DNA from: Opisthocomus hoazin
Taxonomy: Eukaryota; Chordata; Aves; Opisthocomiformes; Opisthocomidae
Assembly (NCBI RefSeq): GCF_030867145.1
Contig: NC_134422.1
Location: 9,124,531 to 9,188,530, forward strand
Reading direction: 5' to 3'
DNA length: 64,000 nt
The translations under genes were made by a program, and so were the position numbers. How positions within the stretch are numbered: the first letter of the stretch is position 1; the number at the start of each line of letters is the position of its first letter. Below the pieces are notes generated by a model that did not search any database, was not told where the DNA came from, and worked only from the letters and a program-made list of their open reading frames with translations. Below, piece by piece: positions 35,036 through 46,822 of the stretch.

Positions 35036-38000
35036 CTATATATAAATAAAAGTTACTTCTTAAGAAGAAAAGAAAAACCTTTTAAGAACTTTTAGTGTGA
35101 AAGTGGGGCTTTTTTTCTAAGCCTTCATTTCTTAATATAGCTGTATTTCTATTTGTGTATAGTAGCACTAAGAGACATCCAACAAGCCTGATGCTTCATA
35201 AAACTGGTTGTAAGAAGTAGTAAGATACAATCCCTACCCTGAAGCATTTATAGTCTAAATGACATGAGGAAATGCAATGAATTATGCTCTTGATTCAAAC
35301 TGTCTCTTTTGGATGTACTCTTATTATATGTTATGAATGATATTGTATTGATCTGTTGTGCTTCTGTCATCGCTATCTTCCGCCTCGAAGCCAAAATTGC
35401 CAAAATATGCAATATGGTGCTTTTATATGAAATTTTGACTTCATAACTTTGGAAAGAGATTTTAGGTGAAATGAATTTCTTAGACAAAACTGCAAGAAAA
35501 TAGCAGTCCTCTTGAAGTGGTGCTTTCTGTGGAATTTGGAGGAGCTGACAATTAAATAAAATGTAATTACAAAATGTGTATGCATCTCACAGCATCTAAT
35601 TTGCTTAGGTCTTGCACAGCTTTGCTCTAAGTATTTATACCGAGACTCAGTAAACTTACATGGCTGATCCAAGGTCAGTTAGTTAATAAGCAGTGAAACC
35701 TGAGAAGAAAACCAAAGAGTTATGACTACAGTACTCTGACAGAGAACCTACATACAGTATGATTTTATAGCTAGTAGTGCTTTTACTAAGTAATATATTG
35801 AAAATTATTATGCATAATTTATATTGAAATAGGGTGAATGTTTTATATTTTAAAAAAAGGTGCGTGTGTTCCTGTGAACAGAGAGAGTAAATAAGGTGAC
35901 AGGGAAGGTGCAGATTCTCAGCCTCTTCGGTCTTAGCTGATCACACAGTGATAGAAAAGCTCTGGAGAAGGGGAATTCACCTTCGGGAGCTAGCCTAATG
36001 AAGCTCACCTTGGTTTGCTGCCCCTGACAAGTGCTGTCCCACAGGGATTGGCAGCAGCTGGTGCTAGGGATGGCAAAATATCTGGAGATGCACAGATTTT
36101 GTATCTTTTTTCCTTCAGTCTCCTTTGACAGTGGAAAGCACATGAAACCCCAACTGGGAATTAAAACCATCTTTCTGAGCGTAGCTCCACAGGTCCTCTC
36201 CTATATGTGAGTTTTCTTTACTTTTTACGAGGCTACGCAGCTTGCATTTCAATGTGGTCACACAGCTAAATCCACCTTGTTAATGCTTTGATTGTAAACA
36301 TTTTGGCTGAGGCAGGCAAACAGGAGAAAACTGCAGTTCTTAAGGTGGAGCGCCAAGCTTCATCACAGGATGAGGCACTTACACTGTGGTTCCTGAGGCG
36401 TTTGAAGAAAAATGGGTCAACGTTGTCAGAAGCCCAGAAGTTTGTATTTTTTACTCTTAGAAATATCACAAGACTCCTGTATTTTTAGCTCTTGACTAAG
36501 TAATTTGCTTCCTATTGTAAAAGTTCACATGATGATCTTGCGTCTTCTCTGAAAGAAACTATTATAAGAATGATTTCTTTTCCCCTTTTGTTTTTACTGT
36601 TCCTTTTCTAGGAATTAGAGTTTCAGTAATGACATGTAATAAAACTGTATGTATATTGCAAATATACACATATTGCATATTTATTTTTCTTGCTGTGAAT
36701 ATTTTAGTTACGTAAATAGCACTTTTATAGGCAAAGCAAAATTATGTCTACTTCCCAGCAGCACTATAATATTTTCATAAGAGCAAACATCCTCAGTTTT
36801 ATTTTACAGACCTGCTAAATTGCACTTCTAAAGAAAACCAGAGTTTAGTTTCTGCTCATTAATGTTCTACTTATGAGAACGTAACAGCTGATCTGGATGA
36901 AATAGATCAGATCCCAAGAAGGAAATTTAATACCCTGTAGGTCTCATAACAGATCCCCCTACAAAGGAATTGAATCTACTTACTTTAGAGAAATGCTTCC
37001 TTCAGAAAGATTTGGATCAGATCTTTGATGAACAAGGTGTTCATGTTGATGAACAAGACAAAGCAGCAGAAGAAACTGCATTAAAATTTAAACAGAGTCA
37101 GTCTTGATCAACTTCTGTCCTCCTTAGGGGAAGGATTTAATCTAAGTGTTCAGGACTAGACTTGGTGTAGGATGCATGACAGCAGAGTTTTCCCCCGTTC
37201 TGTTGAGTTAGACCAAAAGTCCATCTAGCTCAGGATCATGTCTCCCCAATGACTCGTAATGGATGCCTGGGAAAAGGGTATTGGAAACAAGGCACTTACA
37301 GAGTAATTGTTTCCATGGCACATCTTTGTAGTTTTTAGAAATAAATGGTTTACAGCATCCTTACCTGGAAATCTGTAATTCAGCCAATATGTTTAATAGC
37401 TCTTGATGGACCTATGAACTTGGCTAATCACTTCTGTGAACCCAGCTGTATTGTAAAACCTTAGCTATTAAGATTTATTTAGGTTGAATCTTGTGGTGTA
37501 AAAGAAAATGCTTTGTTTTGCTTGGGTTTATCCCTCTGGTTAATAATCTTATCACGTAACTTGTAATAGTTGTTCACCTTCTTTGCACCATTTGAGTTTT
37601 AATGTATCTTATAGTTGTCCTCAACGGCCCTTGAAGTGTCCTCGCATCCTAAGTCCCATTTTGCATGAAGCCATTTGTGACTGAGGGGACGGTTCCATTG
37701 CTCGACTATCCTCACTGCCTTCCCCTGCTCCTGATCCAGTTCTTGAGGTGCTGAAATGAAAGCACCCAGATTTGAGTATATGATGAGTTAGACTGCGATA
37801 GTTACAATTTCCACTTTGTTCTCAGTCCTCTTTTATGTATTTATGAACATTTTGTATTTTTGACCCTTGCTGAGCTGTTGCACAGCTGTTTTACCTTATG
37901 ACAAGGCTCTAAGAAACATGAGTGCTTAAAACTGTATTATTTTGAATAAAATTTATGCTGATTACTATGAAAAGTACCAGTACTTACAGGAAAAATGTTA

Positions 38001-41000
38001 TGCTGCAGACATATTATAGCAAAAACCAAAAGTATTATTGCAATGTAGCTTGTTATCAACCATTACTTTTAATAGCTGTAGAAAATGAACTAGAATCGAG
38101 AGCTTTTTCTGCTTCCTACTGAACATTACTCGCAAATATTAGCTAATAATAAGATTACAGACTAGTAAAACAACTTGTTTGGGGAACCTGTCATCACTTA
38201 TTTCAGTCTCTTTACTTTGCTGATTAATAACAGTAAAGAAAACAGGAATTTTAATTGGCAATGGGATTTCCCAGATTGAAAATGACTAAATTGCTATCAC
38301 TCAATTATTTTCAGTAGATGAATTATGATTATAATTTGTTTAAAAAAGACAATTTAAAAAACCATTTGGAAGCCTATCCAAGCAAAACAAAAAGTAAATG
38401 GAAAGTAAACCTTCAGAAGTGTTCCAATTTATAGAATTACCATGCCGTTGAGAAAAATCATATGCCTAGGAGGGGACTGCACGTGTAGCCTCCATGCATG
38501 TTGACAAGTAGAGAGTCGTTTGAATACCATAGCTAGCAGCAATGCATGTGTGAGCACGAGTACCTGCTCTGTCTGGAGACGCAATCGAAAAAAACAAACA
38601 GACCTTAACGTAGAGTCAAATGTCATTTTTACTTACACCAAATACTCACATAAAAGCAACTTTCTAAAGGTCAAGTCAGGCAGTTTTCCCAGCGCAAGGC
38701 TAAGCAGCTGGAATCGCATGTAATCTGACCCTGTATGTTCAGGAGAACACAGAACAGATTTTGATATTTGTGCTTTTGCACATTCCTGTATGAATAATCA
38801 CAATGATTCACTGGGGCTCATTGCAACATAAGGTACTATTCGAAGTGAATTGCAGTATTGCCCAATATGGTAATAAGCAACTGATGCCTTGCTGGACATG
38901 CATAATATTCAAGATAAGTCAGGTATTCTTATAAGAAAGGCCTGAAGCAAAGGAACAAATGTCCCATGTTGATTCTTACAGCATTAGCACGGGAGGCGTA
39001 CTGTGTGTATATATATAGGTTCTATATATAGACCATACAAATGGATTAAACTGAAAGTTATTCTGCAGGGAAATACAGGAAGGAATGTTTCTGGTTTTCA
39101 CATCTTCTAATGTTAACAAGTGCCTATGGTCCTTTCAGTGCAGACAGTTTTAAACTGCACCAAAAATGAAAGTTTATCAGATGAGAAATTGCACTGATGG
39201 AGCTACTGATTTTGGGCTTTGCCAGTGCCTTGTTTTCGGACAGTAAGATTTCAAAATACGTTGCTCTTAAAGGTCAGGTTGGTTGGCTTCTTCGGATGGC
39301 TCACCAGCCTGAAAAAGCATGTAGTGCTCCAAATAGGTATTTTAATGCCCCTATTCTTGCAATAAGGGCTAAAATAATTCATGTAATCTGTTTGTCTGTA
39401 AGGTTTTTCCCAATTTACATATTCATTAGCATCGTTTGCCACAGTGTTTGCTTTTAGTACAGTTCTTAAAAGCAGTAGAGAGTGAAACACTTGGATACAA
39501 TGTTTCTCTTAGTTTTGATATATTTCTGATACTAGAGGTGTGAAGAACATGTTCTTACAAATTGACTGTGGTCTTCTTCAAAGACATCTATATAATACTT
39601 ACAGTGGCTGACACAGCACTGTAGAGTTGCAAATCAGCTTTTATACTTTTTGATAATCCATTAAGGCATTATTTTAGGAGAATTTCCTACTGTCTTTCAG
39701 CAGGACAAGCGAGAAACCCCAACTTTACAGAAATTAGTTTCTTTCTCCATATATTACCAAACAGACTGAGTAAACCTAGCGTGGAGATATCCAGCATTCA
39801 GAAACAGTGCTTTAATATTGTTTCCATTATTTATGCATGGAGCATTGTCACTAGAAATAGATTTATTTATTTATTAAGGAACACAGAGTTTTTAAAGTAT
39901 TCCCACTGTTGACTAATTTCACTATTACTGCTCATTGTTTCTAAATAAATCATGCATCTTAACAAGAAACTTGGGCTCCAGATAGCTGTGATAATTGAAA
40001 AAGATACTGCAGGAGCTGTTCAGTGCTATCCCCCAGCGCTGCTGGAGAGAGTGTTCTTTATCCTGCTAGCGAGAACATTCCGTATCCTGCTAGAAAGAAG
40101 GCAGACCAAATTAATTAACCCATCAGAGTGGATATTTTTAGTTATGTCTTATTTCGTCTGGAGACAATTAGGGAGTGCTTATTCATGCTTCTGCCAATAG
40201 AACTGTGGATGCTGCAATATCCAGCTGACTGGAAAGGCCGCACTCTGCTGCACACAGAGAAGGATATATGTCTATGCAAATTCCAAATTCTCCTCCTAGT
40301 TCTTCTCTCCTCCCCTCATTATCTTGAATTAAGTACAATGACAGTAACATGGCACAATGTTCATAGCTGTGATATAGTAGTCTTTAAGATCTGTTGCCTT
40401 CTAAGAGCTAATCTGAGGAGTCAACAGTTTGGATCAGTTGAAGGGATTTTTATTTTTTCCTCAAAAAACTGACAAAACAAGAAAAAAACCCAGAAAGGTA
40501 TCAAAAAAGTGTTTCTAAATAATCCTCTTATGAAAAGCCATTTAGATTGGGAGGTCAAACATTAGCAGGGAAACCCTCTCAAAAGTTGGTAAACATCTGT
40601 TAAAGTCTGAACAAGTGTCTCAGAACAGAAACTAATTTGTTTACCTGTCATACATTCAATTGCTTGCAGCCTCAAATGTTTGAATAGCTCAAAAGCTTTT
40701 GTGTGTCACAGCATGGCTCAAAAATCCATGATGCCCTTGCATGCTCTACGACTCTTCATGCTTCTACTTTTGTGAAATGACCCACTTGGATAATCTTGAT
40801 CTTCTGGTCTAAGCATCGATGATCTGGCGCTTTTCTTGCTCTTCCACTTGCCACTTTTTAAAGGCTTGGTTTTACCCTGGTGAGCCTCTGTGCTGGAAGC
40901 CTCATAGGTTATGGATAACTGCAAGGACTGCTAAACTGCAAACTTATCATGTAGTGACATACTGATTTGATTTAGCTCATGGACGTCTTCTTTGAATAAA

Positions 41001-44000
41001 AAAGAAAAGATCACTAAATTACAATTGGAGTTTTTACATATATTTCCAAGTTATCATGGGTTTTACTCAAATTAATGGTTCATGACATGGTGAACATGAA
41101 AGTTGATGCCTAAACTACAACCACTAAGGCAAGTCAGATACTCACAGCTGTGACTGATTTAGGTTCTCTGTTCTGTTGAAATGTATAATAAGTCATATGA
41201 AAAAGGTAGCAATACACATTTGTTCCAGCCAAGAAAGTAAATAGGTACAACTGAGAACACATAATAATGTTTCTATTACATGAGAAAGCACAGATTTTCT
41301 GATCACGGCCAAGCTATGTATTACTATTACTTGGCTGCCAGGTGTGACCATGCAGAGCCTGTGCAGTAGAGACACAACACAAAGACACAGAGTCGTATCC
41401 TGGTTTGCTATTGTAGGAATCCTGCTGCCATCATTCTGCCCGCTTACAGAAGCTTTATAAAGCAACAAGATGCATTTGCTACGAGAAAGCACAGAACGGC
41501 AGCATAACAGATAAACGATTCTGAATGGAAAAGCAAGCTGTGGATAGGAATGCAGTGTGTCCCTGGACAGTGTGACTTTTGCAGATTTTGCCTCTGTCCA
41601 GAACACCAAGTTCCTATTTAAGTCATCACACTTTCAGTCAAATTTTTCCTTTATATTTTCTGGATTTATCTTTTGACACTCATTTTGTTGTTATTCCTAG
41701 CCAATATAATGGGCAATAGTGGTGTTATCATCATAATAGTCCAAAGATATAAACAAGCCCTAGTTTATAAGTTTTGCTCTCTCCTTACATACTTTGTTTC
41801 AGTGTACAAAGAATCATAGTTGGGTTTTTTTCCATCCCGTCCAAAAAAATATGGTTGGACTAATTATGTTTTGAAAGTTAATGGTTTTAGTTGATCTAAG
41901 TCAGAACTCTTGGACAGCAGCCACATCAAATGAGATCCTGGTAATTTGCCATGACTTCACCATGTGCAGCTCCACGAAATTTCACGCCTCCCATATGGCT
42001 GTTGCTATAGCTGTGCCAAAATCAACCAATAACACTATAATTTTTCTTGTAGCTCTTCCTGGAAGAAATCTACATACATCATATATCAGAGTTGATGAAA
42101 TGTTTTCTTATTTAGCTTTCTGTAGTATTCCACCAACTATTGGTAAAACTTCTTTATATTAAAATACTTAGAACACGATGAATGCATTATTAAGCAATGC
42201 ACTCCATAATACTTACAGAAAAGTGAATATTGTCTAATGGATAATCTAGACCTGCTTTTCATTGTCTGTTTCTCTAGCTTTTATTGTCAGCTTTACCTGG
42301 TCTTAAGGGATGTTCAGTGTGATGTACCAGACAACCTGCCTTTTAAATTCAATCTAAATGGCAACATGCTGACCTGGGCAAAATCAGATTCTTAGTCCTC
42401 CTGGGCATTTCCAAAATCCCTTCACCCCTGCAACTTTTACTTCCTTTTGTTTTTTCTTATTCCTTGCACTTTACTGTGCTTCGCAGGCCTCGATCTATAT
42501 ATGGATTCACAGAGTTGTTCTTTCTGCATGCTCCAGGGCAAGCCATTAACTGCATGAAAACGATCCAGAATGAGCAAGATGCTGAAAAGCTTCCCACATA
42601 GCTTAGCGAGTGATTTGTAATGCTTTTGTCCAGGTATGCGCTTCCTCAGGCTGAAGGACTTGTGAAATTTTAATATGTAGTATTGCTGGAGCTAGTAAAT
42701 GATACCTGCGTCATGGAAAAGTTTGGAGCCCCAAGACTTATTTATATGAAAGTTGCAGAAAGGTGTCTGAAAATCCCCTCCATCTGAATCAAACTGTTAG
42801 ACTGCTCCTGTTTACTTGTTAACTAATAGAAATACTTTCCTTCCGAACATTTATCTTCTCATTCCTTAGGCATTTGTATTCATCTGCATTCTCTTGTTTT
42901 ATATTTACATTGTAAACTGCCTGAAGGCAGACAGCAACAGAAGGAGGATCCCCTGCAATGGTAATTACTTCTGTTATCATGGATATTCAGGAAAAGATCA
43001 CCTGCAACCCAACTGTGCTTGTAAAAGCTGGACTGTGATGCATCAAAGAATGATGCTGTTGCTGGGTTATGTCTGCTGTGTAGGACGGTACCAGATAAAG
43101 GCAATTTGGGGTTTTGTTCACTCCCATTCCATTGGTAAGATGGAGGACATACTAAGACACTGCCTCTACACATTAAAAATTTGATTTCTGGTACACCCTA
43201 AAACAGTGAAAAACTTCGCATAAGTTTGGAAGTGACTTCTGGCCAAACAAGGATGAAAAGATCCAGAAAATTACACTACAAAACCAGACAGTAGGCTTTT
43301 CCTACTGCTCCTGTACTGAAGAAATAAGTAAGGGTTGTAAAACATTTAATTAATGCGAAAAGTTTTAAAATATATCGGTCAGCACTCCAATCCTGCTGGA
43401 TCTAGCTGAATTTTAGCTCAATCTTAAGCTCAATATTGTAATTTTTGCACAAAATTTCTACGCTAAAAAAATCCTCCAAGATACTCTAGATGCCAATGCA
43501 CAAAACTACAAAGGGTCTATAGAGGAAGCAGTGTTGAAATTTAGATTGATCTATTTGAATTTTGATGAGTAATATGCCAAACTTGTGTTTATGGTACAAC
43601 AATGTGGGATAATATTGCTTAAAGAGAAATCTTGCACCTCTGTTTTACTGGAGTGAGGCCTGGGTCCACAGCCACCTGAAGAACTGCATCTGGCAAGACT
43701 AATAAAACGAAACATGAGATCTCATGGCCAAAGAGTTTAGTCTTTCACTTGCAAAACTGTGATTGATTGGGCACCTTGATATTGAGAGAAATCCTGTGCT
43801 TTTTGGTCCTCAAATGTAAATTCCACTGTAATTCAGAAAAACAAAATGCACCAGCACTTCTCTTTTTCAGTGTTGTTCTTAATGCAGACTCAGGAAGAAC
43901 ACAGATAGTAACAGATCGCAATAGAGTTACTTAAGAGATTTGTTTCACTTTCCATATGAACTGCAGTATTTTTTTCTTCCTGCTCAGTGTCCTACCCTTT

Positions 44001-45010
44001 TGCAGAAAACACTTGTGCTCACATGGAGGAAAAAATTAAATCCAGCTATGGGATATTTTCTGTAGAGTTCATTAAAGTAAGTGCTTGTGGGTGTGATTTA
44101 ATGTTTTACAATGAAACGATGCTTCTGTTAGCAAAAAGTCATCAGCATACTTTCTGTCTTTTGACTTTACAATTACAGCTTAGCTAGATTAATCAGGAGC
44201 ATTATTTGGAAATATTAAGTAATAAAGAAAAGTCAGCCATGGTACACTAACATTTACACTGTTCAAAACTCAGTACAGCTGGGCACTAACTCAGTGGTGC
44301 TGATCCCCTCTGTGCCGGCTCTAGGAGCTGTATAGACAGGACAAGACCTGCCAGCTCCACACTTTCTGCATGCCACAGTTTCTTGGCCCTTGTCTCACCT
44401 TCCTCGGCGGGGGGGGGTTACTTGAACTCCTGCGACTGGAGTACTAAGCCGCTCTCTTGTTCCAGGACTCCATCTGCCAGGCGCAGCAGTTGAACCTGCT
44501 GCATGTATAACCCTGAATACCAGGTAATAAAACCTAAAGGAAAGTGAAATGTCCGCATGGTACTTTATATACTAATTGTATTTATTTTAGATAAATACAT
44601 ACCTATGCACACACAGAGGCACATGCATTACAAAAGGGCTATTTGCACTTGCTCTGAAAAGCTTTCAGAGATATTCATCTTTCATATTCTAGCGCAGCAC
44701 AGCTCACAGGCTACACGATATCCTGCAGAAATTCCTTTCATTATCTGTAAACTGTCTCATAATGTTCTACTCGTAATTGTTTTTGACATTAAAATAAAAA
44801 TGTTAACATTCTCAGTTTCTCCTTTCCTTGCTTATGTTCCTCAGGAAGATCTGGCAGCCCACAGAAGCCAGATGGTGGCTTGAACTTCACAACTGAACTG
44901 TCTAGCTGCTGCTACAAAAAGGGATGTTTTTGCATGCACGTACCTAGCCCTTCCTTTGTGCTGGCACTGCCTCTTGTTTAACCCTACAGTGAACTCAGCT
45001 GATTAATTAG
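35036..45010. other. Intergenic DNA between the divergent genes, no gene recognised
   Basis: About 10 kb of mostly AT-rich sequence. Open frames are short (at most about 138 codons) and match nothing I know. It contains the diverged repeat at 37.2 kb. I saw no tRNA, rRNA or further CR1 copy in it. Confidence 0.55.
37196..37285 (+). repeat. Diverged interspersed repeat fragment (same family as 22.4 kb), plus orientation
   Basis: The stretch contains GTTAGACCAAAAGTCCATCT followed by AGCTCAGGATCATGTCT. It matches the reverse complement of the fragment at 22416-22476. It lies in the intergenic region between SLC35F5 and ACTR3. The family is unnamed here. Confidence 0.55.
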
Positions 45011-45019
45011 AGATAGCTT

Positions 45020-45690
45020 AAACTAAGTGAGGAGTGCCAACACTTGAAGAAGGAAGCCACACCCCGGTGAGGTTACCTGGAGGGCTAGTGGCTCCCCACG
45101 GGACACAGAGCCACCAGCAGTAACCCAGCCAGCAGGGCTGGGGACTCACCAGCCTGGGCACGGCCGCGGACACGGTGAGGTGGGCAGACCCAAAGACAGC
45201 AGTCATGTTCAACCAAGAGTCCAGAGCATCAGACAAGCTCATGGCGGTGAAACGGGTCCAAGGTGAAGCTAGGATGCCGACCTGCAGACCAGGACTAGGG
45301 CCAGTGATGGTAACCAGGGAGGCCCATAGGGCCAACACAAGACTAAGATTAAGCCAGACAGCAAGCCAAGGACAACATGCACCCACAGCATAGCTCAGAG
45401 GAGAACTGAGGGCCCAGGGCTGAGGTTACACGGGTCTCCTGTGCCCTCGGGCAGGGAGCGTGCAGTGGAGACCCGCGGTGAGGCCGATGGGGGCCATTAA
45501 GGCCCATGAGTGCACTCTGAGCCCTGACAAGTACTCCTGCTGATGGGCTACTACCTTCGTCTTCAGCAAGACACCCGATCACACCATGAAGCCCACAGCC
45601 TCTCATTGCCAAGGCAGCAGCAGCAGCACCAGGCAAAGGACTGAAAATACCTGAAAGGCGCAACACCAGAACATTAAACATTTAATGTTT
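45020..45690. repeat. GC-rich, repeat-like block upstream of ACTR3
   Basis: Composition changes sharply near 45.03 kb to GC-rich but fairly CpG-poor sequence with recurring CCAG/CAGG/GGGCC words (for example CCAGCCAGCAGGGCTGGGGA). It ends near 45.69 kb in TTAAACATTTAATGTTTTAA (45673-45692), a short AT-rich inverted repeat. It resembles the non-coding part of an interspersed or LTR-type repeat more than a gene. A 122-codon minus frame (45386-45018) starts hydrophobic but matches no family I know. Confidence 0.35.
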
Positions 45691-46034
45691 TAAAACATTA
45701 AAACATTGTGAAAGCAAACAGAAAATAGCATGTGGCTACAGTACGCCACGGGGCCAGACCTGGTGGATGCAGCAGCCTGTCCTTCAAAAGCTGAAGGGCT
45801 GTGGAAGGCAGGAAGAGAGAGACAGAAAAGAGCGAGCCCTTGGACAGATTTATTTACTCCATTCCCCTGAACGCCAGAGCCCCGACAGCGCGTGCCCTTG
45901 CCGCCTTCGGGACCACAAGCCCTTTGGAAGGAGGACGGGGCCCCACGACTGGACCCAGGGAGCAATGGCCGCCGCTGACCTGCTGGTGGGTGTGCTGGGG
46001 CGGCCGAGCGGGACAGGGCTGCGTTCTTGGCTCT

Positions 46035-46087
46035 GGGTTTTAGAGGATGAGGGGGTTTTAGGGGACGCGGGGTTTTGGAGGATGAGG
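46035..46087 (+). repeat. G-rich three-copy minisatellite near the ACTR3 promoter
   Basis: Three imperfect copies of a 17-19 bp unit follow one another: GGGTTTTAGAGGATGAG, GGGGTTTTAGGGGACGC and GGGGTTTTGGAGGATGAGG. The repeated GGGG-TTTT blocks could form a G-quadruplex on the plus strand. It lies about 0.7 kb upstream of the ACTR3 ATG. Confidence 0.8.
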
Positions 46088-46625
46088 AGCGTGAGGCGTG
46101 GGCTCGGTGCTCCTGTGGAGGTCTATGGGTGAGGGGGGCTGGAGGGCTTCCCCTGATGACGGCTGAGGGGAAGCGGGTTTTCAGGGAGGCTGGGCTGCCC
46201 GGGGCCGGTGCCGTGGCGTTTTGGTACCTTCCCGTGCGGGTGTTCCATCTGGCAGCCCAGCTAGCGCCTGGCCATGCCAACAAGCGCCATGAGGAGTGTG
46301 ACCGCCTGCATCTGCCCTTCGGCGACGCTTTTTCTGGGGAAGGCTTTCAGCCCCTCAGTGGCAGAGCTTGCAGGAAGTCAGCCCTTTGTCATTTTCATCA
46401 CCCTCCTCACACCACAAAACCCCTCGCCTCGTCTTTTCTCAGGTTTTCAGCGAAAAAAACCCCTATTTCAGCCGTCCCCGTTTGCTCCCCGCCGCAGACG
46501 AGAGAACCCTCCCGCCCGCTCCACTTCGCGCCGCCTCGCAGGGGCGAGGCCGCGAGATCGGACGTCAGCGAGGGCCGGGGTTGTCGCGCCCGCCCTCGCC
46601 GCGGCGCGCAGGGAGGGGCGGGTCA

Positions 46626-46634
46626 GCCATCTTG
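46626..46634 (+). promoter_or_regulatory. YY1-like site upstream of ACTR3 start
   Basis: GCCATCTTG matches the YY1 core, 145 bp before the ACTR3 ATG and probably close to the transcription start. This is motif evidence only. Confidence 0.45.
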
Positions 46635-46778
46635 GGCTCGCCCGGCCGCGCCTGCGAGCCAGCGGGCGGGGGAGGGAAGCGCCCGCCTTGCGGAAGTGCC
46701 CTCAGTCCCCGCCGCCGAGCCCCGCCGGAGCGCGCCCAGGGCTGCCCGCCGTCCCCAGCACCGCCGCTACCGAGCAGC

Positions 46779-46822
46779 ATGGCAGGGCGGCTTCCGGCCT
46801 GCGTGGTGGACTGCGGCACGGG
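46779..46822 (+). CDS. ACTR3: ACTR3 coding exon 1
   Basis: The exon has 44 coding nt: 14 codons ([14 protein letters not shown]) plus GG of Gly15, then donor GTGAGC. The 5' UTR start is not determinable here but is probably within about 46640-46700. Confidence 0.96.

Noticed and set aside
45018..45386. 122-codon minus frame with a hydrophobic, signal-peptide-like start
   Set aside because: It lies in the repeat-like block, and the hydrophobic start follows from CTG/CTT-rich reverse-complement words. No family match was recognised.
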